A stretch of DNA of 53,653 nt from an uncultured Lachnospiraceae bacterium (GTDB lineage Bacteria; Bacillota; Clostridia; Lachnospirales; Lachnospiraceae), in contig CANQRU010000022.1 in the NCBI GenBank assembly GCA_947626395.1, forward strand, positions 1 through 53,653, written 5' to 3'. The position numbers and the translations under genes are program-made. Of this stretch, positions 36,701-44,123 are shown in pieces; the stretch's first letter is position 1; the number at the start of each line of letters is the position of its first letter. Under the pieces are notes generated by a model. It was not told the origin of the DNA and searched no databases. It was given only the letters and a program-made list of their open reading frames with translations.

Positions 36701-39700
36701 CCACCGGCCCGTCTTCGCGGTTCCAGTCCACCGTATTCTCCACATAGATCCGATAACTTCCGCCGGCCGCGTCATAGACCGCGTCGAGAGGCGTAAGCGC
36801 GTAATCGCTGGTCGTGTTTATACTGGTCTCCCGGATATACTCCTCCCTGTAAACGGGAATCGGCTCCCCTCTGCCGTCCAGCCTGAGTTCCCCTTCCTCA
36901 TACCGCTCATAAAGCGGCCGGTATTCTGTCTCCAGATAGTCTTCCATGACCGCACCAAAAGGAATCTCCCCTTCTTTCTGTTTCAGGGAAGCCAATGTGG
37001 CGTAACCGTTTTTCATCGTATAAGTCCCGGCATCAAACGGCACATACATATGCCTCTCTCCGCCGCCCTCGACCCTTACCGGTATCTTTATATACAGCGC
37101 ATCGGCCGCTGCATCATAGACCGCACTGCCTCCGGGATAATCATGATATACCAGGGCTCTCCATTCTCCGTTCTCTTCCCAGACCCGTTCGACCAGCGCG
37201 CTGCTCCAGAAGGAATTCATTTCAAACCATTCCAGGAGCGCTTCGGTCAGCTCCTGATTCGTCCGCCCGGTAAGCGGTATCGCCGTCCAGGGCGCTTCGG
37301 ATAGACTCTTCCCGCCCAGAGCGGTATATCCCAGCTGCTTTAATATGGCGTTGGTCTCCCGGCAGATATAATCCCCGTCGGCCTCACCGGCATCCGCCCA
37401 TTTCGCCGGATCGACAGTGATCTTATATTCGCCGCCCGGATAACAGGAGATCCTCCGTGTTACAAAATAAGTCCTCATCACCGGATCGTTCCGGTCATAA
37501 AGAATATTCCCTTCCGCGTCGCGCTGCGGGATATAGCTGCCGGTACTGTCCAGGCGGTATTCTCCGGCTCCGGCCCGTTCATACTCGCCGGTCGGGACCA
37601 TTTTCACTCCGACAATAACTTCCTCTTCGGCGGAATTCTCCTCCATGCGCGAACGATAGAAAGACGACCCTTCCGGGAATCCGCTCACCAGGATATCAAA
37701 TCCTTCCGAAGTATTCTCACAGGTCACCTCAAACTCCAGCCAGGAACCGTCATGCATGTCGATCGGATGGCTCATGGCTGAAGTCACATCCGCCCTTCCG
37801 ACAGTCCGCACCTTTTCTTCCGCTGCCGGATCCACCGTCAGTTCATATCCTTCCGATCTGGCAATCTCCTTCACCAGATAGCGTCCTGCGATCAGCGGCC
37901 GCCCGATCCAGGAGCGCAGAGGTTCCGATCCGGACCGGCCATCAGGAAACGCCTCCGGCTTAAGCCGGGAGATATCTCCCTCTTCCGTATACGCCATAAA
38001 CGACGCGTCACCGTTCTTGTCCGTGGCCGCCACCGCCGTCAGCTCCCCCGCCCGGTAGACCACGCCGGTCTTCCCGTCCGGATGAATGATATCTTCCGCC
38101 GCGTACAGCCCGTAGACCGCACCTTCCAGCGTCGCGTCGCCCTGGGAATCTCCATAACTGTCATAAATGTCGCTCTCCCCGACAGCCAGTTCCATATCCC
38201 TCTTATTGATATGAAGTTCGCCCTCCGTGCGGTGATCTGCCGCTTTCACGGAATATTCCGGCGTCGCGTCATAGCTTCGCGGCGTCAGCCATTCCACGTC
38301 GTCCTCCACAGGTTCCGGAAGCGCCGCTTCTTCCACCGGTTCGCCAGCCTCCGGATCCGCCAGCCGCAGCATCGGCCTGCTGATAAACCAGTACCGCAGC
38401 GGCTCCAGGCAGTCCGCCACAGACGGAGAAGCCACAAAAGCCGTATTCGCACCCGCATCGGCCGGTGTCGCCGCGTCTGTCTCCGCATCAGCCGGCGTCG
38501 CTGCCAGAGCCGCATTCGTTTCCGCACCGGCGGGCTTCTTAGCACCAGCCATCGACTCCGTCGTCGCTCTTCCCCCGGACGTAAGCACTGCTTTTGTTAT
38601 CCGCCTGCCAGAGACAGCAGACATCCATCGGTTCAACATCCCCGGCAACACCCTCTCCGAAATACCCGGAATCGGCAAATCAGCCCCCACAGAACTCACT
38701 GAGACCGTATCCTCCCGGTCTTCTCCTCCTCTTTCCATCCGGGATCCGCCATATCCGGCGTCCTCATTTACGATCACATCTTTCGAATATTCATTCGCAG
38801 CCGCAGCCGTCTCCCCGCCGGCCTCCAGCGACTTCACCCGATACACCGGCAGCGGCAGGTCATCCTTATGCTGTCCGTGCCTGACATATCCGTATCTGGC
38901 CTGCGTTTCCTGAAACGCGTACTTATATTCCAATCCGATAAATTTTCTATACACCGCATCGCGGTCGGCCAGCATCTCTTCCTTCGCCTCTCCCGGCGTC
39001 ATGCTGTGAAAATGGTTCCCTTCATTATAAGCGACGCACTGCTCCGCAAGCGACTGCCATTTCTGTTTTAACGCAGCCGCCAGCTCCTCCACCGCTTCCG
39101 CCATTTCCGCATATCCCTCGTCGCCTTCCTTCAGATCCGGAAACAGTTTTTCTACCGTAGGATACTCCGGTTCCGGATGGCCGCCGCAGTATGTCTTCGC
39201 GTACTCATAGTTCTTCGTATCCCTGTGAATGAGATGACCGCCGTCGTCCGTAACGGCGTCGCCGCAGATCTTATAATTCTCCCATAGCGCCGGTCTCGGC
39301 GTCATATTGCCGGCATTAAGCGCCGCCCCAAGCTGATCCGCGTCGAACGCCTCCAGCACGCGGAATCCGGCGCCGGCCAGGGATTGTCCTGTTTCCGCGC
39401 AGATTTTCTCCAGACCGATCTGATAATGGGCAGTAAATGTCTCCCGGTGCTCATAGATCTGAATCTCTATATCCGTTCCCTTCGGTTCCCGTGTCTTCCC
39501 CGAGAAACAGACATAAAACTTCGGCTCATACGGAGCGGCGCTTATCATCGCCTGCGTCTGGGCCGCGTTGCTCTGCGGCAGATAGATGTTCAAGGTCTCC
39601 GTATTGTGGGCCCATCCCAACAGACTGTCGGGAACCGGAACCGATACGACCATCTCCGACGGCTGGCTGCCCGTATAGGTAAAGACCAGCTTTCCTCCCG

Positions 39701-40424
39701 ATACCTGGCGGCTCCATCCTTCCGCACCGCCCTCAAACTTCCACTCGCCGGCCGCGAGCTGGGGAACGGACGAGATATCCAGCTCCGCTCTCCAGACTCC
39801 GTTCTCCTGCTTCATGAACTGCGGTTTCTCCTTAGCGTCCAGTTCGGATGTCTTCAGCCATTCGGGCATCCCCGTCTGACCGCCGTCGGTGCCGTTTATG
39901 TAAGCCAGCAGTTCATTCCAGCGGGCGAGCGTTCCGGCCACATGCCGGTCCACGATCCTTTCCAGATCTTCCGCGCTCTCCCAGCCGCCGTTCATTATGG
40001 CCCAGACCGCCGTCTGCGCCGCCGCGTACGTCGCGTTATCCGCATAGATCGAACCATGATGATCATACCAGGTACAGATATCCGCCAGAAGCTTATAGTC
40101 CCCGGTGCTTCCGATATACGGTATATCCGTATCATTCACCGTTGTGCGGATCGCCCCGGACACCACGCTGACTCCCATATGTTTTCCCGGAGAGATGCAG
40201 AAGGTCATCTGATAGCCGTCTGTCCACCGGTACAGATAGTTCCTGCTGTGGCCAAATAACTGCTCCGCTCCGCCGCTCCAGATATTTCTGCCGGTAAATG
40301 AAGCTGCCCGGCTGTCTATGGAAGTAACGGCAAAAAACGGCAGAACAGACACGAAAAAGCAGGCGAAAGCAAGTATTCCCGCCAGGATCTGCCTCCGCGT
40401 ACCCCGGATATATTTTGTTCTCAT
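27783..40424 (-). CDS. Giant thioester/SpaA-repeat surface adhesin with fused C-terminal membrane protein
   Basis: 4213 residues. A signal peptide (about 8-40) is followed by a thioester domain: C76 in MTFCISPGK and Q137 in AAAQTAVW match the Cys and QxxxW halves of known thioester adhesins, which bond covalently to host proteins. About 13 SpaA/Cna-B-like modules (roughly 740-3750) follow, each recognisable by a strand with K and a late Y.L.E...P.GY motif (for example YTLRETLPPKGYAYA), fitting intramolecular isopeptide bonds. A Pro/Glu/Lys linker precedes the sorting signal APETGD (3797-3802), a hydrophobic stretch and KRMR. Translation continues for 411 residues with a signal-anchor-like helix (ILPGAAIVIAVAAVLAAAA), an extracellular domain and a final membrane helix with basic tail. 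GGGAGGGGG precedes the ATG. No sortase gene is in the window. Confidence 0.93.
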   Translation of the reverse strand: MRTKYIRGTRRQILAGILAFACFFVSVLPFFAVTSIDSRAASFTGRNIWSGGAEQLFGHSRNYLYRWTDGYQMTFCISPGKHMGVSVVSGAIRTTVNDTDIPYIGSTGDYKLLADICTWYDHHGSIYADNATYAAAQTAVWAIMNGGWESAEDLERIVDRHVAGTLARWNELLAYINGTDGGQTGMPEWLKTSELDAKEKPQFMKQENGVWRAELDISSVPQLAAGEWKFEGGAEGWSRQVSGGKLVFTYTGSQPSEMVVSVPVPDSLLGWAHNTETLNIYLPQSNAAQTQAMISAAPYEPKFYVCFSGKTREPKGTDIEIQIYEHRETFTAHYQIGLEKICAETGQSLAGAGFRVLEAFDADQLGAALNAGNMTPRPALWENYKICGDAVTDDGGHLIHRDTKNYEYAKTYCGGHPEPEYPTVEKLFPDLKEGDEGYAEMAEAVEELAAALKQKWQSLAEQCVAYNEGNHFHSMTPGEAKEEMLADRDAVYRKFIGLEYKYAFQETQARYGYVRHGQHKDDLPLPVYRVKSLEAGGETAAAANEYSKDVIVNEDAGYGGSRMERGGEDREDTVSVSSVGADLPIPGISERVLPGMLNRWMSAVSGRRITKAVLTSGGRATTESMAGAKKPAGAETNAALAATPADAETDAATPADAGANTAFVASPSVADCLEPLRYWFISRPMLRLADPEAGEPVEEAALPEPVEDDVEWLTPRSYDATPEYSVKAADHRTEGELHINKRDMELAVGESDIYDSYGDSQGDATLEGAVYGLYAAEDIIHPDGKTGVVYRAGELTAVAATDKNGDASFMAYTEEGDISRLKPEAFPDGRSGSEPLRSWIGRPLIAGRYLVKEIARSEGYELTVDPAAEEKVRTVGRADVTSAMSHPIDMHDGSWLEFEVTCENTSEGFDILVSGFPEGSSFYRSRMEENSAEEEVIVGVKMVPTGEYERAGAGEYRLDSTGSYIPQRDAEGNILYDRNDPVMRTYFVTRRISCYPGGEYKITVDPAKWADAGEADGDYICRETNAILKQLGYTALGGKSLSEAPWTAIPLTGRTNQELTEALLEWFEMNSFWSSALVERVWEENGEWRALVYHDYPGGSAVYDAAADALYIKIPVRVEGGGERHMYVPFDAGTYTMKNGYATLASLKQKEGEIPFGAVMEDYLETEYRPLYERYEEGELRLDGRGEPIPVYREEYIRETSINTTSDYALTPLDAVYDAAGGSYRIYVENTVDWNREDGPVVMTFRAAAPYTSYVHDGKEMFYSDYLTEIAGAGASAFACVRGDEPEGLAELVYPGQISPMQDGAGSPGSGSRTTPVGMQEKIIGQRVKVIKTIRAEEGTPDDAPEQELLPNFRFKAYLKSNLERIYRNQEGEIVWLDRRGRQIDIAEAKNAYPALVPAVFTKVPRSTEVLYKQTEDAVNANEALYPEGEDEPSGGYTAVLETVERQSADGAGVRTVKVPNYDKFFDALTVANYDKWDNGAEKRTSFRPFSNAANRSKEAEENAGFSDMVRQFAIDWYLDGEVSQMDEREKTAYGDQFYDEALRRALRKAEDYLKPFFNYDLDEIYAVKWDGAAGGGPDGDPATVNADEEGEAYYYGISAGLPYGTYVIAEQQPHYADLQDYRNRHYRIDSPKEVLVPSVYMQTESEASDDTMSAEYIYDSGMPLDDMQERYGIRFGEETCRTAGGTAAPYVTEAHNHSGDFELYKYGLDIDVISNGAEKAGEGDYFALTQDEWKPYLNYYNDEDDRTEKVTYYLAEGKSGREEIGQVYRYSSVTEDAAEADGVRFAGGTAAEENPEGYYYRDGVRAMRGMKTAYEGLFSPMLVPWSLVNEETTPGMDAVGEGGDAGISGAGTFGRGSTENGGTGPAADRSIVGDGSYARVRFVNRPYSAKLRIEKMDSETRENLLHDDAIFNIYEAERDDSPDGEGTVRFYDRDTVVYGSMEFLESMGASGIRPWLAGKYRGTVPAGTPVCHEETRVFQTDASGARVGQFHSYTTARDGIMESAGESFAGGYGQQNAGWLETPEPLAAGVYVLAEVKAPAGYVRSRPIAVEIYSDTVTYYQRGSGDSRVAATLYDSADDPKDPADTARIYVENAPTRLLVEKRKEASADSDSSQPRTVTYKISGRVDGSLAEIGGRAEYEYAFQNGVYMGYAWRKGTLEYLNALRDTGMDIRIVYHGGLFAGYGYVTQALETADDENGYVTGALMTLYEGLELTPSGDREDLAYDGLVVERGRTGSVTRMYVKKGSAGFRTEFVNTGGGAGSAGTPQDIWKADKVERGDTDILFYDLSGLELFRTETVAGRKVLYAYGRDHDRLEVNQLEEDKELSPAADGSQSIFAFRDGTAVFELAGGDFTKISYSAADKVFEGEFARPAKQADGSVRMSGGVVLYHLDADGSRDGLADPYTGMAYALADAGEAVRVLVWPVNIARDGAGRLLAQEKISTSRIATLGESADAEYLTGTWKPDDGEQSHEMHALAQNRAGQDLNGESVITGNNGSFQKSVEPIYDEHGLPLYYRYSGESYETEIPLYDRNGRLVREKTSDLTGDYDEASYVMAENYVTAENGNAGTILHRAGESYILENTWVTGEITPDDPFSDRMTEGQADLLRRVPAGTYIMEELAAPEGYLKGLPIGVVAEETTEVQKTGMTDATTKLLIGKADGTPDYTYRVLDMRQTDASGRPAVLGTVTEGKGSFGQTQVSGARLALYEASRVYTSDLEQYPDGTYLKKKGVEPLRYRSTNSRTGAEELLTASWVTGEEPLYLEGIPAGEYLLEETETPPGMVSASAMEIEAAGTGQVQTYILYNDHTKVEIEKYTGDGSSRELVNGAGFTVYEAVTDAQGKAVYDENGWPVYDPQKEVDHFVSSDGKKYAGFIREFEDQFGRYGTSIRSISWEYDGQSYTANYVNHTQIDAAADGGSTGTFPTTVQMTLRTEDGADIMVTAYGQGESRLGRNWVYEYQLDRHVLTEVNERAASYLTEDGMRRWDYLPAGASFVVVETEPPAGYAAAEPLFLKVQDMADIQRYRIRNEEGAIMISKTFAGGGKELPGARLALYCAAPDGGLIQEEAYLAAEWTSGRDGIYTETDRINGRIPQGYEVGDRKPHTLRRLPEGDYWLVEIESPDYYTTFRPVKIEYHTDDPIRVVRVSDVPAEGRVTVKKTDPEGEALTGAVFEVSAYRQPDLTEPVFTRSFSDTGGTAVLSGLPVGEVQEDGSIIPYCYRLRETIPPEGYAADPQIYSFEFSPDRNGVSFSLGESAEYERQIINRKTRIAIRKKDFGEAYVNGAELAVYLVTGTDENGVYLCDEKEPVERWITSEAEPDRVLEGLIAGRSYLLAETSVPEGYQIMPPAVFTLSMDGRRISSISSRTALITLHDLFAATIRGRYAVRSEITVTDSDGNETVSWTASGDGHVVTSADGIRDGEVYTLTERTIYSDGSSEVTDRQTKRLCLPDGSCLVPDRRPARVHLSLREIGEELQDGRSEISGELASYDPAEEQPELTVGDPSSEKEIFSNRKTYVLEETTFYGDGSWIESGKMAFEIGDDGSIAAIAGYDRKQRVTVSKQDITGDRELPGAQLQIADGEGNVIEEWISGQRPHFTEADLKPGQTYTLRETLPPKGYAYASEIRFTVPEDGSMERVVMVDAPTRVSVSKTDITGEKELPGAKLQILEYAEAEEDRPQEDQLQENQPKTRLVEEWISDGEPHEIVGKLEAGKTYVLHEEAAPAGYAYAADIEFTVSLDGVTDRIVMKDEAVYERPRKPREPEEPEEPKKPEPGIPGTVEAEYQVYVIDSGNIPLGSMEYYNAPETGDRNNKAVIAALFLMAFSVSACLILGKRMRDGSGRMPADEYRPDAERAGRDMPRSSRSRRSALRIGRRRRTWRRTGSKILPGAAIVIAVAAVLAAAAITVYAEERVTETSETEITVQYEIFPALENPGQDMALPPDTYVWQENEYRLRSYQLVAVPMQEIVKYVRKSVRYEGVEKAAAIPETIEAEILDEDTGRSALVMLPLEKTEASGWRWEEGFSFPVTVRGYDSGSFILGDETVDVRENQPFAGYEDRLLVLAGVDPAYYRIDSAEWSGPPQTDEDGLVCRRAAASGRKYVADIEAVYGGRAVIPKQPGMTYEAVYERIPPETEAESASEAIPEPSESYVEVTAAPAPAAAAQEETQQVPEGSGVLRWLRNIRHVTTIVIGLGILFVPLLLLIVRRRSRRGKKDENRRKV

Positions 40425-40496
40425 ACAATCCCCCTCCCGGGCCGCCTGCGCCGGGCAGACGGCCCGAATATTTCGAATATTTCTCCAACCAGTGTC

Positions 40497-43400
40497 TTAT
40501 GAGACAGACTGCCGTACCTGCGCCACTCCGCCGACAGTCCAGGCTCCATTCTCGTCTACCTGCCATCCATCGGGCGTCGTCACGCCGTGGAGCATGGCCC
40601 CTCTGGTTCCGTCCGGCTGTTCATTGAAATAATAACACCGCTCCGTTCCATCCCCGTCTCTGATCCATCTCCATCCGGTCGCCATATAGCCGTCGGCGTC
40701 AAAATAGAACCAGTCCATATTCGACTGCCCTTTTGCCGGATCCGCATAAGAATTGAAAATATACGCCCACTGACTGCGAAACGACTGCTGTCCCGCCGTA
40801 AATGACCATCTTCCGTCCTCCGTCTGCAGCCAGGTTCCTGTCACAGCGGACGATGCCTGTTCGCCCAGCGGACCGGTCATGCCTACTCCCGGCGCCCCCG
40901 GAACCGGCATACCCGGAAATACGATCCCCGGCCCTGCATTCTGCCCGCTTCCTGACGAACCGGACGTCCCGCCGCCGGTGCCCGCAGAACTGCCCGTATG
41001 CCCTGACGATCCTCCATAACTGCCGTAATACGTCTGATCCACCGTCTCAAACCGTACCGTGACCCGGCAGCTGGCCGACACAACCCCGTGTGTCTGATCC
41101 TCGGACACCGCGGTGACTGTCTCTGTATACTCCGCCGTTCCTTCGAGGCGCGCGTACGGATCCTCTTTCTTTTTCTGATTATCCTCATTGATCACGTTCT
41201 GGATCCACGCCGGATTGGCCTTTCCTTCCGGATCAAAGCGCGCCGTTACCGCGCACAGGGCCGTATTTTCTCCCTGCGGGGTCAGAACGATGATCCCGCC
41301 GCCGCCGCGATCACTCCAGCTTACATTCTTATAAAACGGCTGCTCCGGATACAGTCCCGCCGACAGCACTGCCGGCTCCGTGCATGTGATCGTCTCCGCC
41401 GGATCGCTACGCAGTCCGGTCAGCTTCCGGGTTACCGTCAGTACGATGTCGCTCTTATTTAACTGCATTCCTTCCACCCTCCTGGTGGTATAGTCCAGGA
41501 TGCGGAAACGGACTGTCACCTTGCAGTTGCCGTACACGGCCGCATGGTCCGCCGAGACGGCCGGATTGGAAGACGCCGTCACAACGGCGTGTCTCTCATA
41601 GACCATCGGCGCGACCGCTTCCAGATATCCGCTGTCCGCCTGCGCCTTTATCTGTTCCTCCAGCGTTTTCCTGATAAACGCGCTGTTCAGATTCGGCAGG
41701 ATCTGTGCGTCCTTCTCCGTATAGTCCCCGTCCGCGATCAGACTGATCAGATCGTTATCGTCCACTGCCCACAGAACCGTACGGTCCGCCGTATCTCCAG
41801 ATGCGTTGTGCTCGCTGTGAATGCGGACCGGCTGCACCTGGATGGACGTATCCGGCGCATCGTCGATATATCGGGCGATCAGGGTCCCGCTGCCGTCATG
41901 AACCTCCGTCACTGTATCCGGCGCTTTCCGGTCGCCGGTCCTTGTCTGCGTCACGGTGATCACTGTTTCAGCAGGAGTCACTGTAAGCGCCGTCGTCACT
42001 TTTACATACTCCACATTGATCTGCGTATCCCGTTCCGGCATCGTGAACGCGTAAGTCCCCCCGGATACATACGTCATGGGAACCTGCCGCCCTACGTTAT
42101 TGATATAGACCGGCGGCTTCATGCCTCCCTGTTCCGCTGTATCCGAGACCATCTGATAACGGTTTCCGTCCCGGTTATTGGGAGATGTAGTCACGGATAC
42201 CGTTACGCCCGCCGCCACCGCCGCGGGATGGTTCTTATCGATGGGCCGGTAGTAGGACAGATTTCCTTCCGGCATGGCCGTGAACGAAGCCACGTCCGTA
42301 TCGTAGGTTCCCCCCGCGTTCTTCGCGTCGATCCGGGGTACCGACAGCAGATATCCTTTCACCGGCTGTCCCTGCTGCCCCGGCGCGAAATGATCCAGCC
42401 GGAAATTCAGTCCTTCCGCCGCCCCCTGCGCCGTGAAATCATTCTGCAGTTTTTCCGTCACAAGGAATCTTACGCCGTTCTCCAGCTCCTGGTAGAAGTA
42501 TTCCTCCGGGCTTTTCTCCGTATTGCCGGACAGAAGACGGACGCTTCTCTGGTTATCCATCCAGTACCCCACATGGGCCGAATAGGAATACTGGTTGTCC
42601 TCCGCCACCCCGGAACCCACGGCCAGTTTCGCCCCGGCAGCGGTATCCGCGAACAGATAGGACAGATTGTCCCCGGACGCGGTCCCGTAGCTGAACGGAT
42701 GGCTCAGATCCCTCGTTCCGATAAATGTTCCCCTGCGGGTCAGGGATCCCATGCCTACAGACGCGGTCTCCCCGGCAAATCTTGCCAGAACCAGGTCTCC
42801 GCTGATATATTCCCCGACAAGACCGCCGACGGCGCGGCTTCCGTGTCCGCCGACCAGACCGCTGACATAGGAATTGTAGATCCGCGCGTCTTCCATACAG
42901 CCGGCAACGCCTCCTACATATCCGCTTCCCTGGATATGAACAGAATTGACCCCTCCGGTTTCCACAACGTTGTCCGCCAGATCCGCTTCCTTCGCCACGC
43001 CTGCGATACCTCCCACGCAGCTTTCCGTCTGGTCGGAGATAACCGAAATATTCTGCACCGTACAGTTCTCGATCGTCACACGCCCGCCGGAACCATCCGC
43101 GACGGCCGTTATGCCGCCGGCATGTCCGGTCCGGCCGTTCTCCGCGGACACATATCCGGATACCGTTACATTCCGGATCACTGCTCCCCCGCGGATCTCC
43201 GCAGCCAGAACCGCCGCGTGATCCGAGCCGCAGATATCCCCGGCCCGGACTTTCAGATTCTCCACGCTGCCTCCGTCGATCAGGCCGAACAGACCCGCGT
43301 AATCAAGCGTTTCGCCCTTCCGGGTAATGTTCAGATTCCGGATCGTATTCCCGCGGCCGTCGAAATGCCCGCTGAAGGGATGATGCACCTCCATCTCCGT

Positions 43401-44066
43401 CTCATCGCCGTTCTGATACCAGCCGATCGGATTCCAGCTTCCGCCGTTCACATTCAGATCTCCCAGATCGATATCCCGGGTCAGCTCAAAATATTCCCCC
43501 GCGAAGGTCTCTCCCTCCGCCACGGCCTGTGAAAGCCCCATCAGATGCGAAAGCGAGCTTATCTGATACGGCCTCTCCTCCGTGCCGTCTCCGGGAAACT
43601 CCGCGTCTCCGTCCCAGTTCTCCCAGATATCCGGAACCGCCGCCGCGCGCAGCGCCGGAGAGGCCGCGATCTCTTCTGCAGGCGCCGCGGGTACCGCATT
43701 TCCGGCCGTCGCCGTACGCAGCGCCGAAGGAGCCGCGATCCCTTCCGCAGACACCGCAGATGCTGCGTTTCCATCCGTCGCCACGGCCAGTTCTTCATCC
43801 TGCGCAGGCATTTCCAGGCCGTACGGTGCTTCCTCAAAAGGCACTTCGAATTCTGCTTCTTCCCCACTCCTTCCGTACGCCAGCGCCATACCCGCCGGCG
43901 CGAAGATTCCCTGCAGAACAAGCGCCGCAGCCAGCACAAACGCTGTCCGCCGATTCATGGGTCTTTTCCTCAGTCTCGGCTTCTTTGCTTTCTCTTTCCT
44001 TATCTCCGCCGCCACAGTTTCCCCCTGTACAGATAGATTGTTTCTCCGGTTTCCTTTTCTTTCCAT
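40497..44066 (-). CDS. Secreted GLUG-repeat protein with wall-binding repeats
   Basis: 1189 residues. A long basic N-region leads to the signal peptide RTAFVLAAALVLQGIFAPAG (about 40-60). An Ala/Ser/Pro-rich stretch (about 95-145) follows. The right-handed beta-helix-like region has GLUG motifs such as YAGLFGLIDGGSVENL, GGIAGVAKEADLADN and VGGLVGEYISGDL (about 160-420). Several beta domains come next, including MPERDTQINVEYV, then a Gly/Ser linker and C-terminal choline/glucan-binding-like repeats (WFYFDADGYMATGWRWI, from about 1078). It probably sits on the cell wall non-covalently. AAAGGAG precedes the ATG. Middle gene of the three-gene surface operon, 57 nt after and 72 nt before its neighbours. 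Confidence 0.87.
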   Translation of the reverse strand: MERKGNRRNNLSVQGETVAAEIRKEKAKKPRLRKRPMNRRTAFVLAAALVLQGIFAPAGMALAYGRSGEEAEFEVPFEEAPYGLEMPAQDEELAVATDGNAASAVSAEGIAAPSALRTATAGNAVPAAPAEEIAASPALRAAAVPDIWENWDGDAEFPGDGTEERPYQISSLSHLMGLSQAVAEGETFAGEYFELTRDIDLGDLNVNGGSWNPIGWYQNGDETEMEVHHPFSGHFDGRGNTIRNLNITRKGETLDYAGLFGLIDGGSVENLKVRAGDICGSDHAAVLAAEIRGGAVIRNVTVSGYVSAENGRTGHAGGITAVADGSGGRVTIENCTVQNISVISDQTESCVGGIAGVAKEADLADNVVETGGVNSVHIQGSGYVGGVAGCMEDARIYNSYVSGLVGGHGSRAVGGLVGEYISGDLVLARFAGETASVGMGSLTRRGTFIGTRDLSHPFSYGTASGDNLSYLFADTAAGAKLAVGSGVAEDNQYSYSAHVGYWMDNQRSVRLLSGNTEKSPEEYFYQELENGVRFLVTEKLQNDFTAQGAAEGLNFRLDHFAPGQQGQPVKGYLLSVPRIDAKNAGGTYDTDVASFTAMPEGNLSYYRPIDKNHPAAVAAGVTVSVTTSPNNRDGNRYQMVSDTAEQGGMKPPVYINNVGRQVPMTYVSGGTYAFTMPERDTQINVEYVKVTTALTVTPAETVITVTQTRTGDRKAPDTVTEVHDGSGTLIARYIDDAPDTSIQVQPVRIHSEHNASGDTADRTVLWAVDDNDLISLIADGDYTEKDAQILPNLNSAFIRKTLEEQIKAQADSGYLEAVAPMVYERHAVVTASSNPAVSADHAAVYGNCKVTVRFRILDYTTRRVEGMQLNKSDIVLTVTRKLTGLRSDPAETITCTEPAVLSAGLYPEQPFYKNVSWSDRGGGGIIVLTPQGENTALCAVTARFDPEGKANPAWIQNVINEDNQKKKEDPYARLEGTAEYTETVTAVSEDQTHGVVSASCRVTVRFETVDQTYYGSYGGSSGHTGSSAGTGGGTSGSSGSGQNAGPGIVFPGMPVPGAPGVGMTGPLGEQASSAVTGTWLQTEDGRWSFTAGQQSFRSQWAYIFNSYADPAKGQSNMDWFYFDADGYMATGWRWIRDGDGTERCYYFNEQPDGTRGAMLHGVTTPDGWQVDENGAWTVGGVAQVRQSVS

Positions 44067-44123
44067 AAAATATCTTCTCCTTTTCCCTTTTTCCTGTTTT
44101 CGGACAGACTTCCTCTGCCCGTT

